Below, piece after piece: positions 21,482 to 34,720 of a stretch of 64,000 bases of DNA. A program made the position numbers and the translations under genes. The notes beneath the pieces are model-generated. The model saw only the letters and a list, made by a program, of their open reading frames with translations, ran no database searches and was not told the origin of the DNA. The stretch comes from Mimachlamys varia (taxonomy: Eukaryota; Mollusca; Bivalvia; Pectinida; Pectinidae), in assembly GCA_947623455.1 (NCBI GenBank), contig OX392535.1, forward strand, positions 36,604,688 to 36,668,687, read 5' to 3'. The first letter of the stretch is position 1, and each line of letters opens with the position of its first letter.

Positions 21482-23430
21482 CGAGAGCTTGGTTGACACT
21501 TAACGAATTGTGTAACCGTTCAAGTCGACATTAAAATATACCTAAACCATGTTCGACAGCTTATTTATCTTTCGAACGAAGTTTGAATGCACAGGGCATT
21601 ATGTAAATAATTGTTGCGATACACTTGTAAATGCTATCAATTCCATAAAGATCAAATGAGGATACATTCTTAAAATGCACACAGAAATTCAGAAGAACAC
21701 AATGTACACCATTACATGCGGTATTGAGAGGGGTAAAAAAAAAAGATAAATTTGCTCACAGAGACATAAGGAGCTTTCCTGTTCTTCATTAAATAAAACT
21801 TCCTTTTATTCCGAAAAGATTTTGTTAAGACGATTCGGTTCTTGAACTGCTTACTGTACGTTATGTTTCCATAATGCCATAGATTGATATTTAATCCCTT
21901 TGTAATGCGGAGAAAGATTTCCTGACACGCACTGAATGAAACTATTCAGTGTTGACGCTACAGGGTCACTGAACTGATTGCATGTGTCTATAAGTTGATA
22001 ACGTGACATTGTTAACGTAGCCTGGGCCTTTTGTTCAAAGGGTGATTAGTTTAATCATGGATTAGCATAAATCAATAAAGTTATAACAATATGTAATTCA
22101 ATATTTTGTCGGAATACTTTTGAAAAAATCAATATAATGATATAGTTATGGAATGAAAATAATAAAATAACCCTGCATATTACACAAGCAATTTATTAAC
22201 TTAAACACTAGATACAATGTAATGATCATAAAACAACTCTCACTATCTGTAACAATCCTGGGGTTGCGTTCCTGTTTTCCTTGTACTTCTCTTCAATGAT
22301 ATAACCAGGTCAGATATGTTTTCGTTTAAAAACTGTAACCCCTTTTTAGCCCAGGAGTAATATTTTGTTTTAAATATTTTTTTGACAAATTGAATCAATT
22401 CCGTTGTCGTGACGTCATTGAATTATAGCGCGACATTGCCACTAACTCGCGAGCAATTTTGACGTAGCCTTTGTATAAGGTTGTAAAATGTGAAAAAAAA
22501 AACGATTGAAATGTATGTACAATATAATGTGTGGTTTTCATTGTGATTATGGATTATATGCATTATGACGAAAAATCATTTCAACATTTGTCAAGACAGG
22601 AAATACAAATGCTGAATTCGAGTATTGTTTCTATTTCACCAACAAAATGATATTACATGGATTTTAAAAAACATATCTCCTACTTGACACTGTAATTTTT
22701 TCGTCTGTTGGAACAAGACTGGAATGTTATCTGTTTCCCCAATCATTAAACTTGTTTGTGCGTTTCTTTGACCGGCGTTACCTTCCAACTACGGAACTCC
22801 AAGAATCTGTCCGAATGTCAATAAGCATACTATTGATTTGACAGGGGAAAGTCAAACCTGGCAGAAAATGAACAAAAATTAATCAGAAAGAGCCATAGAA
22901 GAAATATATGTTGTAAAAACAACTTTTTGCAGTAAAGATGTCGATCTGTATACATGTTGTACGTTGAAAAATGCCATTTAAAATACATTTACTAAAAACA
23001 AGATGGCTTTTGTTCCATAGATCATGATATAATGAAATTGTCACACAAAAATGCCGAATTATTTCGAGAGTATTTAGCGAATAATGTCGTTCTGTAGATT
23101 ATTTGTCTGAGCAGATTGCATCGAAAAGCATCGCTTGCACTTCGAGAAGAACATCTCAGGGCTAGCAAAACAAATTAAACGTGTTATGCTTCTGGAATAA
23201 ATTCTTTTTGTATAAATAAACTAAAACATGGATTTTGTGCACACTGTAGCTACGTCATTTAGATTATTATTTCTTAATATCAGAATATTAGAAAAAAAAT
23301 ATTATATAGAATCGTTAACATCTAATGTCAGACCCAGAAGACTAAAACAAGAACAGACGAGCCAACACACAGATGGAAATGCAATTTGTATATCACCAGT
23401 CATCGCCAAATCGGGATTGGAAACGAACAT
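21482..23430. other. No supported gene
   Basis: About 2 kb of intergenic or intronic sequence. If the opsin gene extends this far, TM1-TM5 exons could be here, but I found no frame with opsin motifs. A single TGACGTCA palindrome lies near 22420. Confidence 0.4.
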
Positions 23431-23439
23431 TTATTTGTA

Positions 23440-23625
23440 TTAGCCTTTACTCTTATTACTTGCGGCAACCAGCTGCTTCGGGAAAAAAAGCACAATTAGA
23501 GACACACTGTGGAAACGATACACTGTTAGCAAACCGGATGAAGGGTCAATAACGTTATCAAGGTACTGGACACGTCCGAGATCTCCAAAACAACGTTTAT
23601 CTCGGCACTTGTCAATGAATTTCTG
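23440..23625 (-). other. Unassigned 61-codon open frame
   Basis: Between two in-frame stops the minus strand is open for 61 codons and has protein-like composition, including KCRDKRCFGDLGRV, DPSSGLLTVYRF and SVSLIVLFFPKQLVA. It has no Met codon, so if real it is an exon or a fragment of an old coding element. I cannot assign a family. The local base composition is less AT-rich than its surroundings. Confidence 0.3.
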
Positions 23626-24430
23626 TCAGTGACTCGTGCTGGAACAAATAGGTTTCAGTTATCTAAGTGTGGCATCTTTGCAATTATACTATGCCATTAC
23701 TACAACTAAAAAACATATAAATTGATAATTGATTAAGATACTGTACATTTATTTCCATTTAAAAAGGTTTAATCACAATGTCTTGCCTCTGTTGTTAGTT
23801 ATTTATGGATACTATACCTACATGTAAGCACGACAGAAACACGTTATAGCACATCAGATATCGGGAATAAAATAATTGTCTAGAAATGTTCCAAAATGTG
23901 TCTTAAAAATCATAAAGTTGATTTATTTGCATCCCTTGGACTGTGGTGTTGTCCGAAACCGCCTACATATTCGCTATTTTTTTTCAAAGTTATTGAAATA
24001 CTGCCAAGCCATAAATGAAGAGGAATAATCCACCATCTGCTTATAAACGTTGCTAAGAGACCGATGATGACGCGTGCAAGTGGACATAAATCTGCTCGTA
24101 TATAGACCGACATTGGGGAGATGACAACGTCATTAAAGAGAAGATGATTTAATAATAGTGTTTTTCATAATTTGTATCTCGCTGATATCGTACATTTAAA
24201 TGGAAAATCTACTTACATTTATGCATGATAGTTTGTTTCAAATCAACGGATGTTGTCTCGTAAAGTTTCATAGTTGTGCAGAAGCCAATTGCAAAAATAC
24301 AGTTTGTAGATAATTTGGTTTTTATTAAACTGTGAGAAGTATTCTATTTCTATAACAATCGCAAAGAATACGAATCCAATATTCATTGTATGAATGTGAT
24401 TTATGTCTAAGTAAAAACCGAAATATCGAA

Positions 24431-24730
24431 GAATACCAAAGCGTAAACAAAACCATAATCGGAACTCAAAATAGATTAAACTAGAGGCAAAATAGAGACT
24501 CTGGTAAAAGCACAAGTGAATAAGACCAGATGTTCCGGAAAAGTAAGCGTCTTCTGCTTCATCGACGACATCCGCAATGTATATCTAGGGTCACATCCAA
24601 GTAAACATCAATCCTCAAAAAGAGAACCGAGACATCATTGACAATCACGACAAGTAAGCACAATAATAAGCAAACTCAAAAACGTCCATCTTCATATCAC
24701 ACAAAGATACCAAAACATTTATGGAGAGTC
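24431..24730 (-). mobile_element. RT-element tail fragment
   Basis: GAATACCAAAGCGTAAACAA, TAATCGGAACTCAAAATAGA, GTTCCGGAAAAGTAAGCGTC, TTCATCGACGACATCCGCAA and CCATCTTCATATCACACAAA in order. Near full-length for the tail, without RT codons. Confidence 0.85.
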
Positions 24731-24889
24731 CGGGATTGGTAGTGTTGATGACTATTCATTTTCTGTATTATAAATCATATGAAGAGTCCCATGAATGCAA
24801 GTAAGCCCTTAACCTATTAATAACCTTCTTGTTTCTGTGGGATTAGGACTTTAATGATATGGATATAAAGACAGAAATGTCTTCCTTCC

Positions 24890-25110
24890 GGTCTGTATGT
24901 ATGGTTGGGTTTGGATTTGACGTCCTATCCTGATATGGTGAAGGATAGCCGGAGTACTTAAAGAAAACCATCGATCTTCACCCAGTACCTTGCGACTACC
25001 CTAAGTAGGCCCAGAGCTGGTGACGTCTAGAGAAAGATACAGCAGAATGAAACTCGCTTTAACCACTCGACAACCGCCGCCGTCACCCTGGGCAAAACTA
25101 AGTGTAATAC
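24890..25110 (-). mobile_element. tRNA-related SINE (different family)
   Basis: The minus strand begins CCCAGGGTGACGGCGGCGGT, with an A-box-like TGTCGAGTGGTTAAAGCG, then TCTCTAGACGTCACCAGCTC, GGTACTGGGTGAAGATCG and AGGATAGGACGTCAAATCC. The closing GGACGTCAAA resembles the GGACGTTAAA end of other SINE-like copies here. The B box is not clear. Confidence 0.55.
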
Positions 25111-26537
25111 TTTTAAAGATTAGTTTAGGTTAAACTAAATTAATTATCTGTGTCACCCTTTGTCTGTGGTGTGTCTGTCTGTCTATGTAAATATACTACT
25201 CTCTTCGAGAAGATAAACTTTGAAATGTGTATAGACAACAGCTGATTTATTTCAAACACTTCTTTCTAGATCACCTAATTTAATTTTAGAATATTACGTT
25301 AGACTTATTCCGGCGTTTTGTTCACACATTTGCTTTGGACATATATCCCGATAAACACTAATAGCTATTTTGAAACGGTGAAAAGAATTCCCGGGAACAG
25401 CACAAAGACACAATTGAATATACAGTGATTTATAGAAACTTACACCTCCTACTAAAGTTTGCGTTGCATAATACTTTGTTTGATGCTACTTGCCAAAGCC
25501 GAATTGTACAAAAGGCGTTAAAGAACCTAGCTCTGCCTCGTTGTAAATATAATCAAAATGCAACTTATCTTTATGCTGTAGTCATGATTATGTCGATTCA
25601 GAAAAGGAAAATATGTAACAATTTCTGACAGAAAATCAATATCACAATATTTTCACGACTTAAGATTGATATATCTTTGCACCTTTTTCAACATTCGCTA
25701 CAAACTGTTCGAAAGGAATAAACTGATAGTGGATCAAACACTAGATGCCAAAACGAAAATAGTTATATAGGTTCTATTGTGTAAGTTGTATGTATTTCTA
25801 TGACAAATCATATTTTATTCCTCGAAACAGTAACTAAATCGTCATATAGGACGAGTCAAGAATGAATCACATTAACTGTATTGTTTATTGTCATGACTTC
25901 ATATATATGCAATATTGCATCAAACAGTAACTGATTTGCAAACAGCTCCGAAACTTTATCCTTAATTTGAAGTATCGTAACGTTGAAATACATGAAATAT
26001 CAGTGAGTATACTCTATGTTAAAGGATAAATATTTAATACACATCGGTCGGTATTCTAAAAACTGTTTTCAGTTTTTTTTTTATTATTACTTTTATTGTT
26101 GTTGTACTTGTGCCGCATTTCTTTCTATGATGTAATGTAGACAAAATCTATTCATGGTCATTATTTAAGTTAGAAATCTTACCCGGGCACTCGTAGAAAA
26201 AAACCTGTAGCTGTACACAAAATAGCCCGTTTCTGCGGTTCACTTTAGATTTATTTTGTATTGTCAAATTAGACTTGTTGGGCAAATAAAGTGGACACAT
26301 GCTCGGCAATATTTTATAACAGTTCGGAGCTTTATTGGTTCTCAGCCCTTCTTTGAAGTTGCAACTTACTGTTAATATCGAGCGAACATTAGGTTTCAGT
26401 AACCTCATTTGTGTATAATCTAAGAACGCGTAAAATACATCCGCACAATTCACGTTCATTTACTTAATATCTTACTGTTGAGCAAAATGAAGTTTTTCGT
26501 TAGTACCTGTACCATGCCACATCGTATATGCCATTCT

Positions 26538-26955
26538 CGATATCCAGGGATTACGCTCAACTATATGTATGCTGTATATACTCCTGGAATAATCCTCGAT
26601 ATCCATTGGTTACGCTCAACTACGCTCTCTATACCACCGAAATCAGCCTCAATATACAGTGATTACGCTCACCTACGCTCTCTAACTCCTGGGATATGTC
26701 ATGGCAAAACAGAAGGCTCCGTATTCGCCACTTTGTTGTTGTGGCAAGAATAGTAGTTCGATAATTTAATGTGCATCAAAAGAATCTCGTGGTAAAACAG
26801 TGGTAAATATTGATAAGTTTTGAAGTCAGTTCCGACTCCTTTATAGGTACTAGCCTCGCGATTGGCCTGTGTTTTTTTTTTTTACCTGAGCGCGCCTTCA
26901 GTTTTGCTTTTGACAGATCAAAAGTGAGTGTAACCCCTGGATATCGAGGATAGCT
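26538..26955. repeat. Imperfect tandem repeat with an inverted copy
   Basis: Three units starting near 26538, 26597 and 26650 (59 and 53 bp apart) share CGATATCCA..GATTACGCTCA and CTACGCTCTCTA. An inverted partial copy, GTAACCCCTGGATATCGAGG, lies at about 26930. The plus-strand frame through the units is a read-through, not a gene. Confidence 0.7.
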
Positions 26956-27620
26956 ACATGTTTATATTGGATTTGTAGTATGTAAAAAGGTCTACAGTAC
27001 AGAAATATGCAGTTGAGGAATATTTCTGAACTAAATGAAGACCTAAGACCATGTGTTGCTTTCAATTCAGTTGACCGGGAAATTGTTGCAAATGCTACAG
27101 CAGATCCACAATCCATGATAGCTTTTAGCTAGTGCGCCGTCGATTTATTGACTGGAAAAGTGCGCCTGTCCTTAGGACAGACGCCTTATCCTGCCCTGTC
27201 AAATCCACTTGTCTAGATTTGTGGTGTAAACTGTCTGGCTGTAACGGTTTATCCAGTACATATGTACAGCAAGACAGGGTTTGGCACTGAACAACTGTAG
27301 CTGATAGTTCGTCTACTAGCTAGCCATACAGATAACCTCGATGTTATCCATAAACCCAGAAAAGTGTTAGCAGTGTAATTCAAAGCTAATCTATTGAAAA
27401 ACGATAAGATGCCATACATTTGATACAAAAATATAAACGTACATGTAATATGTTCCTTGCGCGTAAAATGTTTGGAATTTTTATTCCAGTCTTGTGCATG
27501 ACGATATCAATTTATGCTTGGAAATATGATATGTAATCAGTCAAAACATATTTCAGAATGTGGTTTTCATTGTAGAAAACTAACCAACGACGTACTTTAC
27601 CGCACATATCAGGTATATCC

Positions 27621-27660
27621 GTTCATTCATTCATTCATTCATCCAATCATTCATTCATTC
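27621..27660. repeat. TTCA tetranucleotide microsatellite
   Basis: (TTCA)n interrupted once by TCCAATCA, about 40 bp. Confidence 0.9.
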
Positions 27661-28909
27661 AAATATCATCAATAGTCTAGTTATGTTCTGGACCATATTT
27701 AGAAATACACATAGTGAGGAAATGTGTGTATAAGCATTTTATATCCTTAAATATACATAAATTTGGACTTCAGAAGATATTAATTCTCAAATTCAGAATT
27801 TCATGTAGACCATTATAATTTACATTCTAACTACAAGGAAGTACAGGAACCTAGGACATACAATGAAATATGTTGGCCGTCTACTCGTTAGAGGATTTTG
27901 TCTATCAACTTGCTTATTTTTATGTTGTAGAGGGAAGTGTTTTTACTTGACATTCTTAATAGCATTCGGTATATAACTGCATAAATAAAATGGTGATTCG
28001 AGTTCATTAAACTCATTAAAGACACTTGTGAAAGAAACAGAGAAACGCGTGCATTGGAAACAAAAACTGGTGTACTTGTATTCAATTGTCATTACCGTTA
28101 TCTAATTATGATCTGTACTACATGACATCTTTATCTGTGAAAGCAGCAAAGTAAACTGTCACTAGCATGAAGACAATATTGATTGTGTTTCTCTGCATTT
28201 TCTGTAAATGTCAGAAGGACAAAATTGGCATGCAGGTTTCGCAGATATAAATTGCTGTATAATTGGATTTAAAACCAACTTATCATCGATTTTGTAGCGT
28301 TCAGAACAGGACAAGGTCATGCTAGTGCTAAAGGCCATCGCAGTCAACTTTGGTAACCATCACTTGAAAGCCGCATTTTATTCTCTTCCTTTTCATCATG
28401 CTGATAACAACACGACCATGCATTTAAATTCCAACCGTAAATACATTCATCAAAAACAAAAACACACACATCGCACACACAAAAGAAAAAAAATGCAATA
28501 CATTATTTCCAAAGAGTTTGTCCATTTGATTCCTATTGTCTGCGACTTGATCATACTGTTTTCAAAATGATTTCATACAGCTGCGTTCAGAAATTAATCT
28601 CATGAAATTGATTATTAACCCTCAAACACTGGTCGGATACCTTTTGAGAATTCTTGTCGTTAAAAGTCCAACTTGACAAAATGGCATTTTAATTAATCTT
28701 GAAAGCATGACAAAACTCCCCGAATAACTTCCGTTCGGAAAACACTGAGCTGCCTTAGGCCTTTCTTGCATGCAATCGTTCTAATAGTTCGCCTAAGCTT
28801 AATTCCTTCTGTCGAAATGCGCGCGGTCACTATTATTATTAGATTAACATACCTTGCATCGGAACAAAGTGGGCTTGTTACAAGATTTGACAAACGATGG
28901 AGAGAATAC

Positions 28910-29135
28910 ATACTGCAGAGGCGGAACTATTCGAGGAATGGAAATTTTCGGTTGCATTGAATCCCCAGAAATATAACCATATCCGAACATATTTCACACC
29001 AATCAAGTTCTACATAGTGTAATAATATAAAAGGCACATAGTACAATACAACACGACTGACCGCGAAAAAGTTTTACTCCGCGAAATGTTCAGAGACTCA
29101 CTATGCGAAAAAGTTTGCCCGCCAAAATATCAAAT
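28910..29135. mobile_element. Diverged relative of the 21.2-kb MITE
   Basis: Shares CGAACATATTTCACACCAAT (CGAACATATTTAACACCACT at 21.3 kb), a GGCACATAGTACAATAC-like stretch and CGCGAAAAAGTTTTACTCCG with the element at 21243. The left end TACTGCAGAGGCGGAACT is degraded and no clean terminal repeat remains. Confidence 0.55.
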
Positions 29136-29417
29136 TTCACATTAATTGATAGGGATCACAAAACAACTGTAATTCTTTCAAAATGCTAGACTTAAAAGAT
29201 ATTCTACAAACAAATTATTTATTGTTATCACATTTGCTTGTAATACTTCGGCTCGGTGGCATCCCCTCATAATTTAGGGACCCTTTGGCGACGTTCATTT
29301 ATCTAATGTAAAATGTAAACGAATGTAAAATTTCTTTTTGCACATTATCAAAATTGGTAGTATCGATTTGTGAAATCATCAAATTCGATGAAATAAGTAT
29401 ATTAACTTTTGATCATA

Positions 29418-29577
29418 TTTGATTATGGTCGCTATCTTTGTCTCTTTGAAAAAATATTCCGTATCTTTGTGCTTTACAAGGGTTTCCATGTAGATATTTC
29501 CTTTTTTCAAATTTACCCCTAGTTTTATCGATTTGGAGTTCGGATTATGGTATGGTTGACGCTTCGGTATTCTCTTT
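29418..29577 (+). mobile_element. RT-element tail fragment with internal deletion
   Basis: Goes from TTATGGTCGCTATCTTTGTC and ATATTCCGTATCTTTGTG straight to GGGTTTCCATGTAGATAT, skipping the central part of the tail, and ends GACGCTTCGGTATTCTC. Confidence 0.75.
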
Positions 29578-30159
29578 TTCTTTTCTTTTTTGCATACTGA
29601 AATAATCTCTTGGCATCTCGATATATAAAGAGTTACAGCCTTTTGTTCCATTTTGAAAGACTTTTAAAAATACGATTTTTGTGTAACAGTCAAATAAATC
29701 AAAGTTGCATTGTGACTTGACAGGAGAACTTTGCCTCGCATCGCAGTATTCTTGTTAAATATGTCATGTTTTATATAGAATCAGCAAGCTCCACAAAGTC
29801 TGACGTGTCAGTAACATTCAATAGGGAGACGACGTCGGTAAACAACTTAATTATTGCTGCATTGTCATATTCAAGGTCATTTATGATAATAAACATCTTC
29901 AGAGGACCTTATATAGATTTTCCTGAAAGCTCCCTCACGCCAGTTTCAAGTTTCGTATCAATAACAACTCTCTTTAGTTACGGTTTGAAAGGTAGTTTCT
30001 TAACCAAGAAAATTCATTTTCCCGCAAGGCAAACACATTTCTTATAGAAACGCATGCTGCGACGCCGATCCCTAACATAAAAGCCTTACAAACATCGCAA
30101 AAAGAAATCAGAATTTTTTTTACATTACCAAATACTAATATTATATCATGAACAATACC

Positions 30160-30212
30160 TAGGGAATGTTAAGGACTGTTGATGCTGAATGTTAAGGACT
30201 GTTGATGCTGAA
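30160..30212. repeat. Exact 22-bp duplication
   Basis: GAATGTTAAGGACTGTTGAT followed by GCT is repeated directly, then a variant GAATAACT follows. Confidence 0.85.
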
Positions 30213-31415
30213 TAACTAGTGGCAGTCAGGAAGTTTTCTTATTTATGTTTTGTCGTAAACACACCTTTCTTTATTTTTTTTATAAAACTGACAATATTGC
30301 ATGGATCGAATATTTTATAAAAAAAAATGTAACTGTGATTTCTTCAAATCATCACAAACATGCAGGAACAAAGAACATGCTTAAGTAGATAAATATGCAA
30401 AAGGACTTGTTTCAATAAGCAATACGCGAATTTGATACATTTTGTAAGTCAAAGTAAGTCTGTATCAACGAATATAACTGTAAGGCTGTAAAATATCTTT
30501 GGTACAATCCGGAGCAAGTTTTATGGAAGAAATGTTGAGTTTGTTATGAAATCTGTCGTGATTGTTAATTTAAAAAATTAATAATTGATATGAAATCATT
30601 TTTATCATATATAGGTCTTTTTCTGTTTGACAGAAATCGAACATGAATGTTTCTACAGATGTTTTTGATTGATTACAATGTGCATTTTTCAAATCAATAA
30701 TACTTTGTTAAGATGTTTAGTATTCGATTTTGAAATAATGTTAGTACACCAATTTTTTCTAATTTATCAAAAGTGTATCCACTTAAATTAAGGAAACTGT
30801 CGTTAGCAAGAGCAACATTAGCGGTGTTAAAAACTCTCTGGCCACAGAATAATATTTTGATTTCCAGTAATTTCCGATTTTTTTTTACCCTTTTTCAATT
30901 ATTTTGAGCCTTGGAAGCTTTAAAGGTGTGAAGATTTTGCTAATGATGATTTCGCAATTTTCGAGAATACAGCTTGCATTTGTTTGCCGAATTCGACATC
31001 TCAACATTCCATTTGAAGAGAAAACATGACTGACTTATTGATTAAGTTATTGATTAATCAGATGTGTCAATGCTTTTGAATACAAAGCATGAAGGAGATA
31101 TTTTGATTTAATTACTTAAATGTATCATTATTTAAACATTATGAAATAAATTCTCTTAAAAAGGACAAAGCTTCTGTGAAAAATTACAACTATCAGTCGA
31201 ATCGATTCTTTGAATTAGTTTAACTGTCTTGGCACACCTTATGATTGGTGAAACTGGAATTGGACACAATTGGTGAAAGCTGACATTTTCTATTATTCTA
31301 ATTTTGGCATCAAATTGAGCGATTGCCGTTGTGAGAAAGGTTTTAGGTTATGTCTCCTCTTGGCCGAAATATACCAAAGTCAGTTAGACGGGAAGTGAAA
31401 ATACTCACTGCATTA
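30213..31415. other. No recognisable feature
   Basis: AT-rich spacer; no exon or repeat family recognised. Confidence 0.45.
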
Positions 31416-31419
31416 CCCT

Positions 31420-31597
31420 GCGGGTGTCGTCGATGAAGCAGAAGACGCTTACTTTTCCGGAACACCTGGTCATATTATCTTGTACTTTTTCAAGGGTCTC
31501 AATGTAAATCTTTCCTTTGTTCATATTTTGCCCCTGCTTTAATCTATTTTGAGTTTGGATTATGATTTTATTAACGCTTCGGTATTCTCTTATTTAT
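31420..31597 (+). mobile_element. RT-element tail fragment
   Basis: Begins GCGGGTGTCGTCGATGAAGC, continues GACGCTTACTTTTCCGGAAC and ATCTTGTACTTTTTCAAGGG, and ends at the canonical outer end GCTTCGGTATTCTCTTAT. Confidence 0.85.
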
Positions 31598-31639
31598 TAT
31601 CAGCATTAATATCATGGACGATTAAAGATGTACCCATGG

Positions 31640-31885
31640 TCAGTATTATGAGACCGGAAGGGGCCTCAGTGTGTTACATGTAGCACCAAAAAGTCGGCAT
31701 CAATTCCATACTACCTCACGGAACTTACACGCACATTTTGTGGCCTTTCAAAAAACACATGTATTCAACACATACTCTCACATTGCATTTGACCGGCCGT
31801 CATTGAATGACCTGATTGTCAGACATGAAGCTGCTACATATGTAGTGGGACGTTAAACAAAATAAACCAACACTGGCAGATCCTA
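31640..31885 (+). mobile_element. SINE-like fragment
   Basis: Ends GTGGGACGTTAAACAAAATA, the same type of end as the SINE at 55376 (AGGACATTAAACGAAATA). The body (GACCGGAAGGGGCCTCAGTG, TGCATTTGACCGGCCGTCAT) lacks a clear promoter box. The 61-codon frame inside it is not a gene. Confidence 0.5.
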
Positions 31886-31889
31886 GGTT

Positions 31890-33225
31890 CAGACGAGCAT
31901 CAAAGCAACCAAACCGAATTAACTGTCTGGTATTGAATGCAAATCGAGATGTCCTTGTCAGTGTTAACATTGATAGCCGCCCTTCATTGTTCGTATTAAG
32001 GATTAATCAGTTAGCTGGTTCTTTTTTAAGAAATGTATCAGTTCGGAATGAAAACGTGTTGATTAAATGAATAAGGCCATATGAGGAATGTAGAATTTAA
32101 ATTTATGTTTCTTCACTCGTTACAAAAATAGCGTGACTACACGTCTATTTGTGGATAGCTATATATGGCGCAAAAATAGAATACAATTTGTAATTGAAAT
32201 GAAAGGATGCTAATTTTAAAACAGTGAAGTTAATTTAGCCGGAAACAGTCATTTGGCCTGTATGAAAAACACTATTCCCCTTTACGGAATGCGACAATCT
32301 GCCGAATAAGGAGACGTCGTATCTAAGGGCAACATGTTTGATTTAATATTGTGGTAAAAGTAAACAAAAAAGAGAAAGAAAGAAAATTGCATGTGCAGCA
32401 ATTTCATGTTATAACATAATGCGATTGCTTTTCCTAACCTATAGGCATAAGCTATATTTTGAGTCATTTACTAGTGGAATGAACTGTCACGTGCGAACTA
32501 TTTAACACCGCGTGACGTTTCCTACCCTTTTCAAGCGTCAAAGTCAGCAGGATATCAATGCTGCCAGACAACAGGCATGGCGCCTTCTACAGGAAAGTTG
32601 AAATTTGGAGTTGCCAATGAATACGGATTAATATTTTTGTGGTTATAACTTAGATAATCGAAAAATTTCTCTTTCAATTTTTTACCTACCAGAGTTCACG
32701 CGATACCTTATAAACTTGTTATATTATTATTCAAAAATATGTTAATAAAATAAACAATTTAAGTGATTCAAAGTGGGTCTAGTGATTTGTAATAAAACAA
32801 ATATATCATGGGTGTTTGTGCAATAATCCAGAATATATGACACGAGGTACTGGTAATCGACCGATGTTCAATTGCACGAGGCCTTCTGAATCAACCAAAT
32901 TGTTTACATGGAAATAAATGAAGTGGCAATCGGTTAAAGGTGAAAGTGATTCATGTTGGTGAGCATTATAATTATTTACACAACGACATTTTACTTTAAA
33001 ACTGTCTGTCACAAATGAATTGGAAATACCAGGAGTAGACAGAACAGAAACATCCAATCAAATAACTGCTGAGTAAGGTCCCTGCAATATTGGACATGAA
33101 GAGCATCACAAATATTAAATAACAAACCAGACACATAAAACTTCTTGCCAGAGAAAGACTTCGTCATCGTCGTTTATAATAATATCGGGTTTTAAATACT
33201 GATATCTTTAAGACGATGTTAAAAA
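31890..33225. other. No recognisable feature
   Basis: Mixed AT-rich sequence. Short frames at about 32300 and 32900 have no recognisable motif. Confidence 0.4.
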
Positions 33226-33775
33226 ATTCAGAGAATACCAAAGCTACAACAAAGCTATAATCCGAACTCAAAATCTATTAAACAAGAGGCAACATATGAA
33301 AGAAGGGGCAAAATAGGAACAAAGGAAAGATTCACATGGAGACCCTCGTAAAAGTACAAGAAAATAAGACCAGGTGTACCTGAAGAGTAAGCGTCTTCTG
33401 CTTCATCGACGACAACCGCCATGTAACCTTGGTCCCATCCAAGTTAACATCCATCCTCAAAATGAGAACTGAGTCATCATTGTCAATCACAACAAGTAAA
33501 CACACTTTTAAGCAAACATAAACCGTCAATCTCCATATCACACAAAGATACAGATTTTTTCTCGATGAGATCAAGATGGCGACCATAAGACAATAGTTTT
33601 AATCAATCTGCAACTCTCGAATCCCTGTGCCGTATATTTGTTCGTCGGCAGTTGGCAAATATCACGAAAATCTCGATATTCAGAGCAAGCTACAGATTAA
33701 TGCATCAACTGCGACATGTAAACACCCTAGGATGGAGAAGCAGGGATATTACTATCCAGAATATTCTCGAAAAGA
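33226..33775 (-). mobile_element. RT-element tail plus last RT codons (longest minus copy)
   Basis: Complete tail from CAGAGAATACCAAAGCTACA to TCAAGATGGCGACCATAAGA, then the end of the RT frame in reverse: CCTGTGCCGTATATTTGTTC, ATCACGAAAATCTCGATATT and AGGATGGAGAAGCAGGGATA. A GCAACATATGAAAGAAGGGG insertion partly duplicates the GGGGCAAAATA block. Useful as the best local reference for the family. Confidence 0.85.
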
Positions 33776-34554
33776 CAGATTGTGGATCTATCGAAGAAAG
33801 ATTGTTTTGTGTCATGTTTCGCTGATCTATGGGTTAGTGGATGAAGACTACCAACTAAATTAACTAAATAGGAAACCCCAAGAAAATAATTGATATAAGA
33901 TTTTGTTAAATCTTCAGAATAAACATCCTCATTACAATGCAGACTTCATTAACGTAAGCAACATAATTAAAAAAGCAATTTTCAAATTGAATAAAAGTAC
34001 AAATATGAAAAAAACAAATTACCATAAATATGCGTCTTTCAAGAACAACGCACATCTATGCAAACAAAATCGGACATTCATCTTATTTTGTTGAGCACTT
34101 AACCTCCTTACGAGAATTATTCTTACGTCCCATTCAGGTATGAATTAATTTACATGTAAGTATTTGTAAAAAGAGTTTAAAATTTGAATTCATTGAGTGC
34201 AGCATGGTTCTTCCGGTTGGATCAGGCCATTGAAAAGGTACTAGAAACAAAATGTACCCTTACCTGTAGTGAACTTGTCACTCATAGTGTTCGACTTTAA
34301 ATTCAAAGTCAAGAGAATTAGCCCAAGATTCAAGATATATGAAAGGGCATACATGTATCATCACCGTGCAAATAAAAACATCTTGGCGTCTAGACGAAAA
34401 CAAAAACAAGAAAAAAGCAAGCCTTTGATTACAGACCCTATAAAATGTAAACCAATACGAAATGGTTGTGTTATATGACATTCATTACCTTTCTAGACGT
34501 TTACAACGACTAGATTTTTATCATAAAAACATATTGTTTGTTATTCAGAGGTGA

Positions 34555-34720
34555 AGCTAACACACACACACGTGCTGTACCTTTTAGATGTATTATTAAG
34601 TAACGGATGGAGTTTGCCGATAATAAAGAATTGTATAGCAGCATACAACTGTTTCGTCCTTTTTGGACTCGTCAGTGTTGCTAGGGCCAAAAGGTGGGAA
34701 TCGAAATTTTGAGTAAGGTT
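34555..34720 (-). repeat. Family-2 dispersed repeat (diverged)
   Basis: ACACACACGTGCTGTACCTT, AACTGTTTCGTCCTTTTTGG, CTCGTCAGTGTTGCTAGGG and CCAAAAGGTGGGAATCG align with the 11.7-kb copy but with many changes. Confidence 0.7.

Noticed and set aside
23910..24113. Minus-strand frame with RVIIGLLATFISRWWIIPLHLWL, membrane-like
   Set aside because: No opsin or other family motif, no splice context; hydrophobic frames arise easily in T-rich DNA.
28162..28347. Minus-strand frame with TAMAFSTSMTLSCSERYKI, resembling the TM3 (D/E)RY region of an opsin
   Set aside because: A stop lies three codons upstream without a convincing acceptor, no good donor follows, and the sequence after ERY has no ICL2/TM4 character. 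Probably chance.
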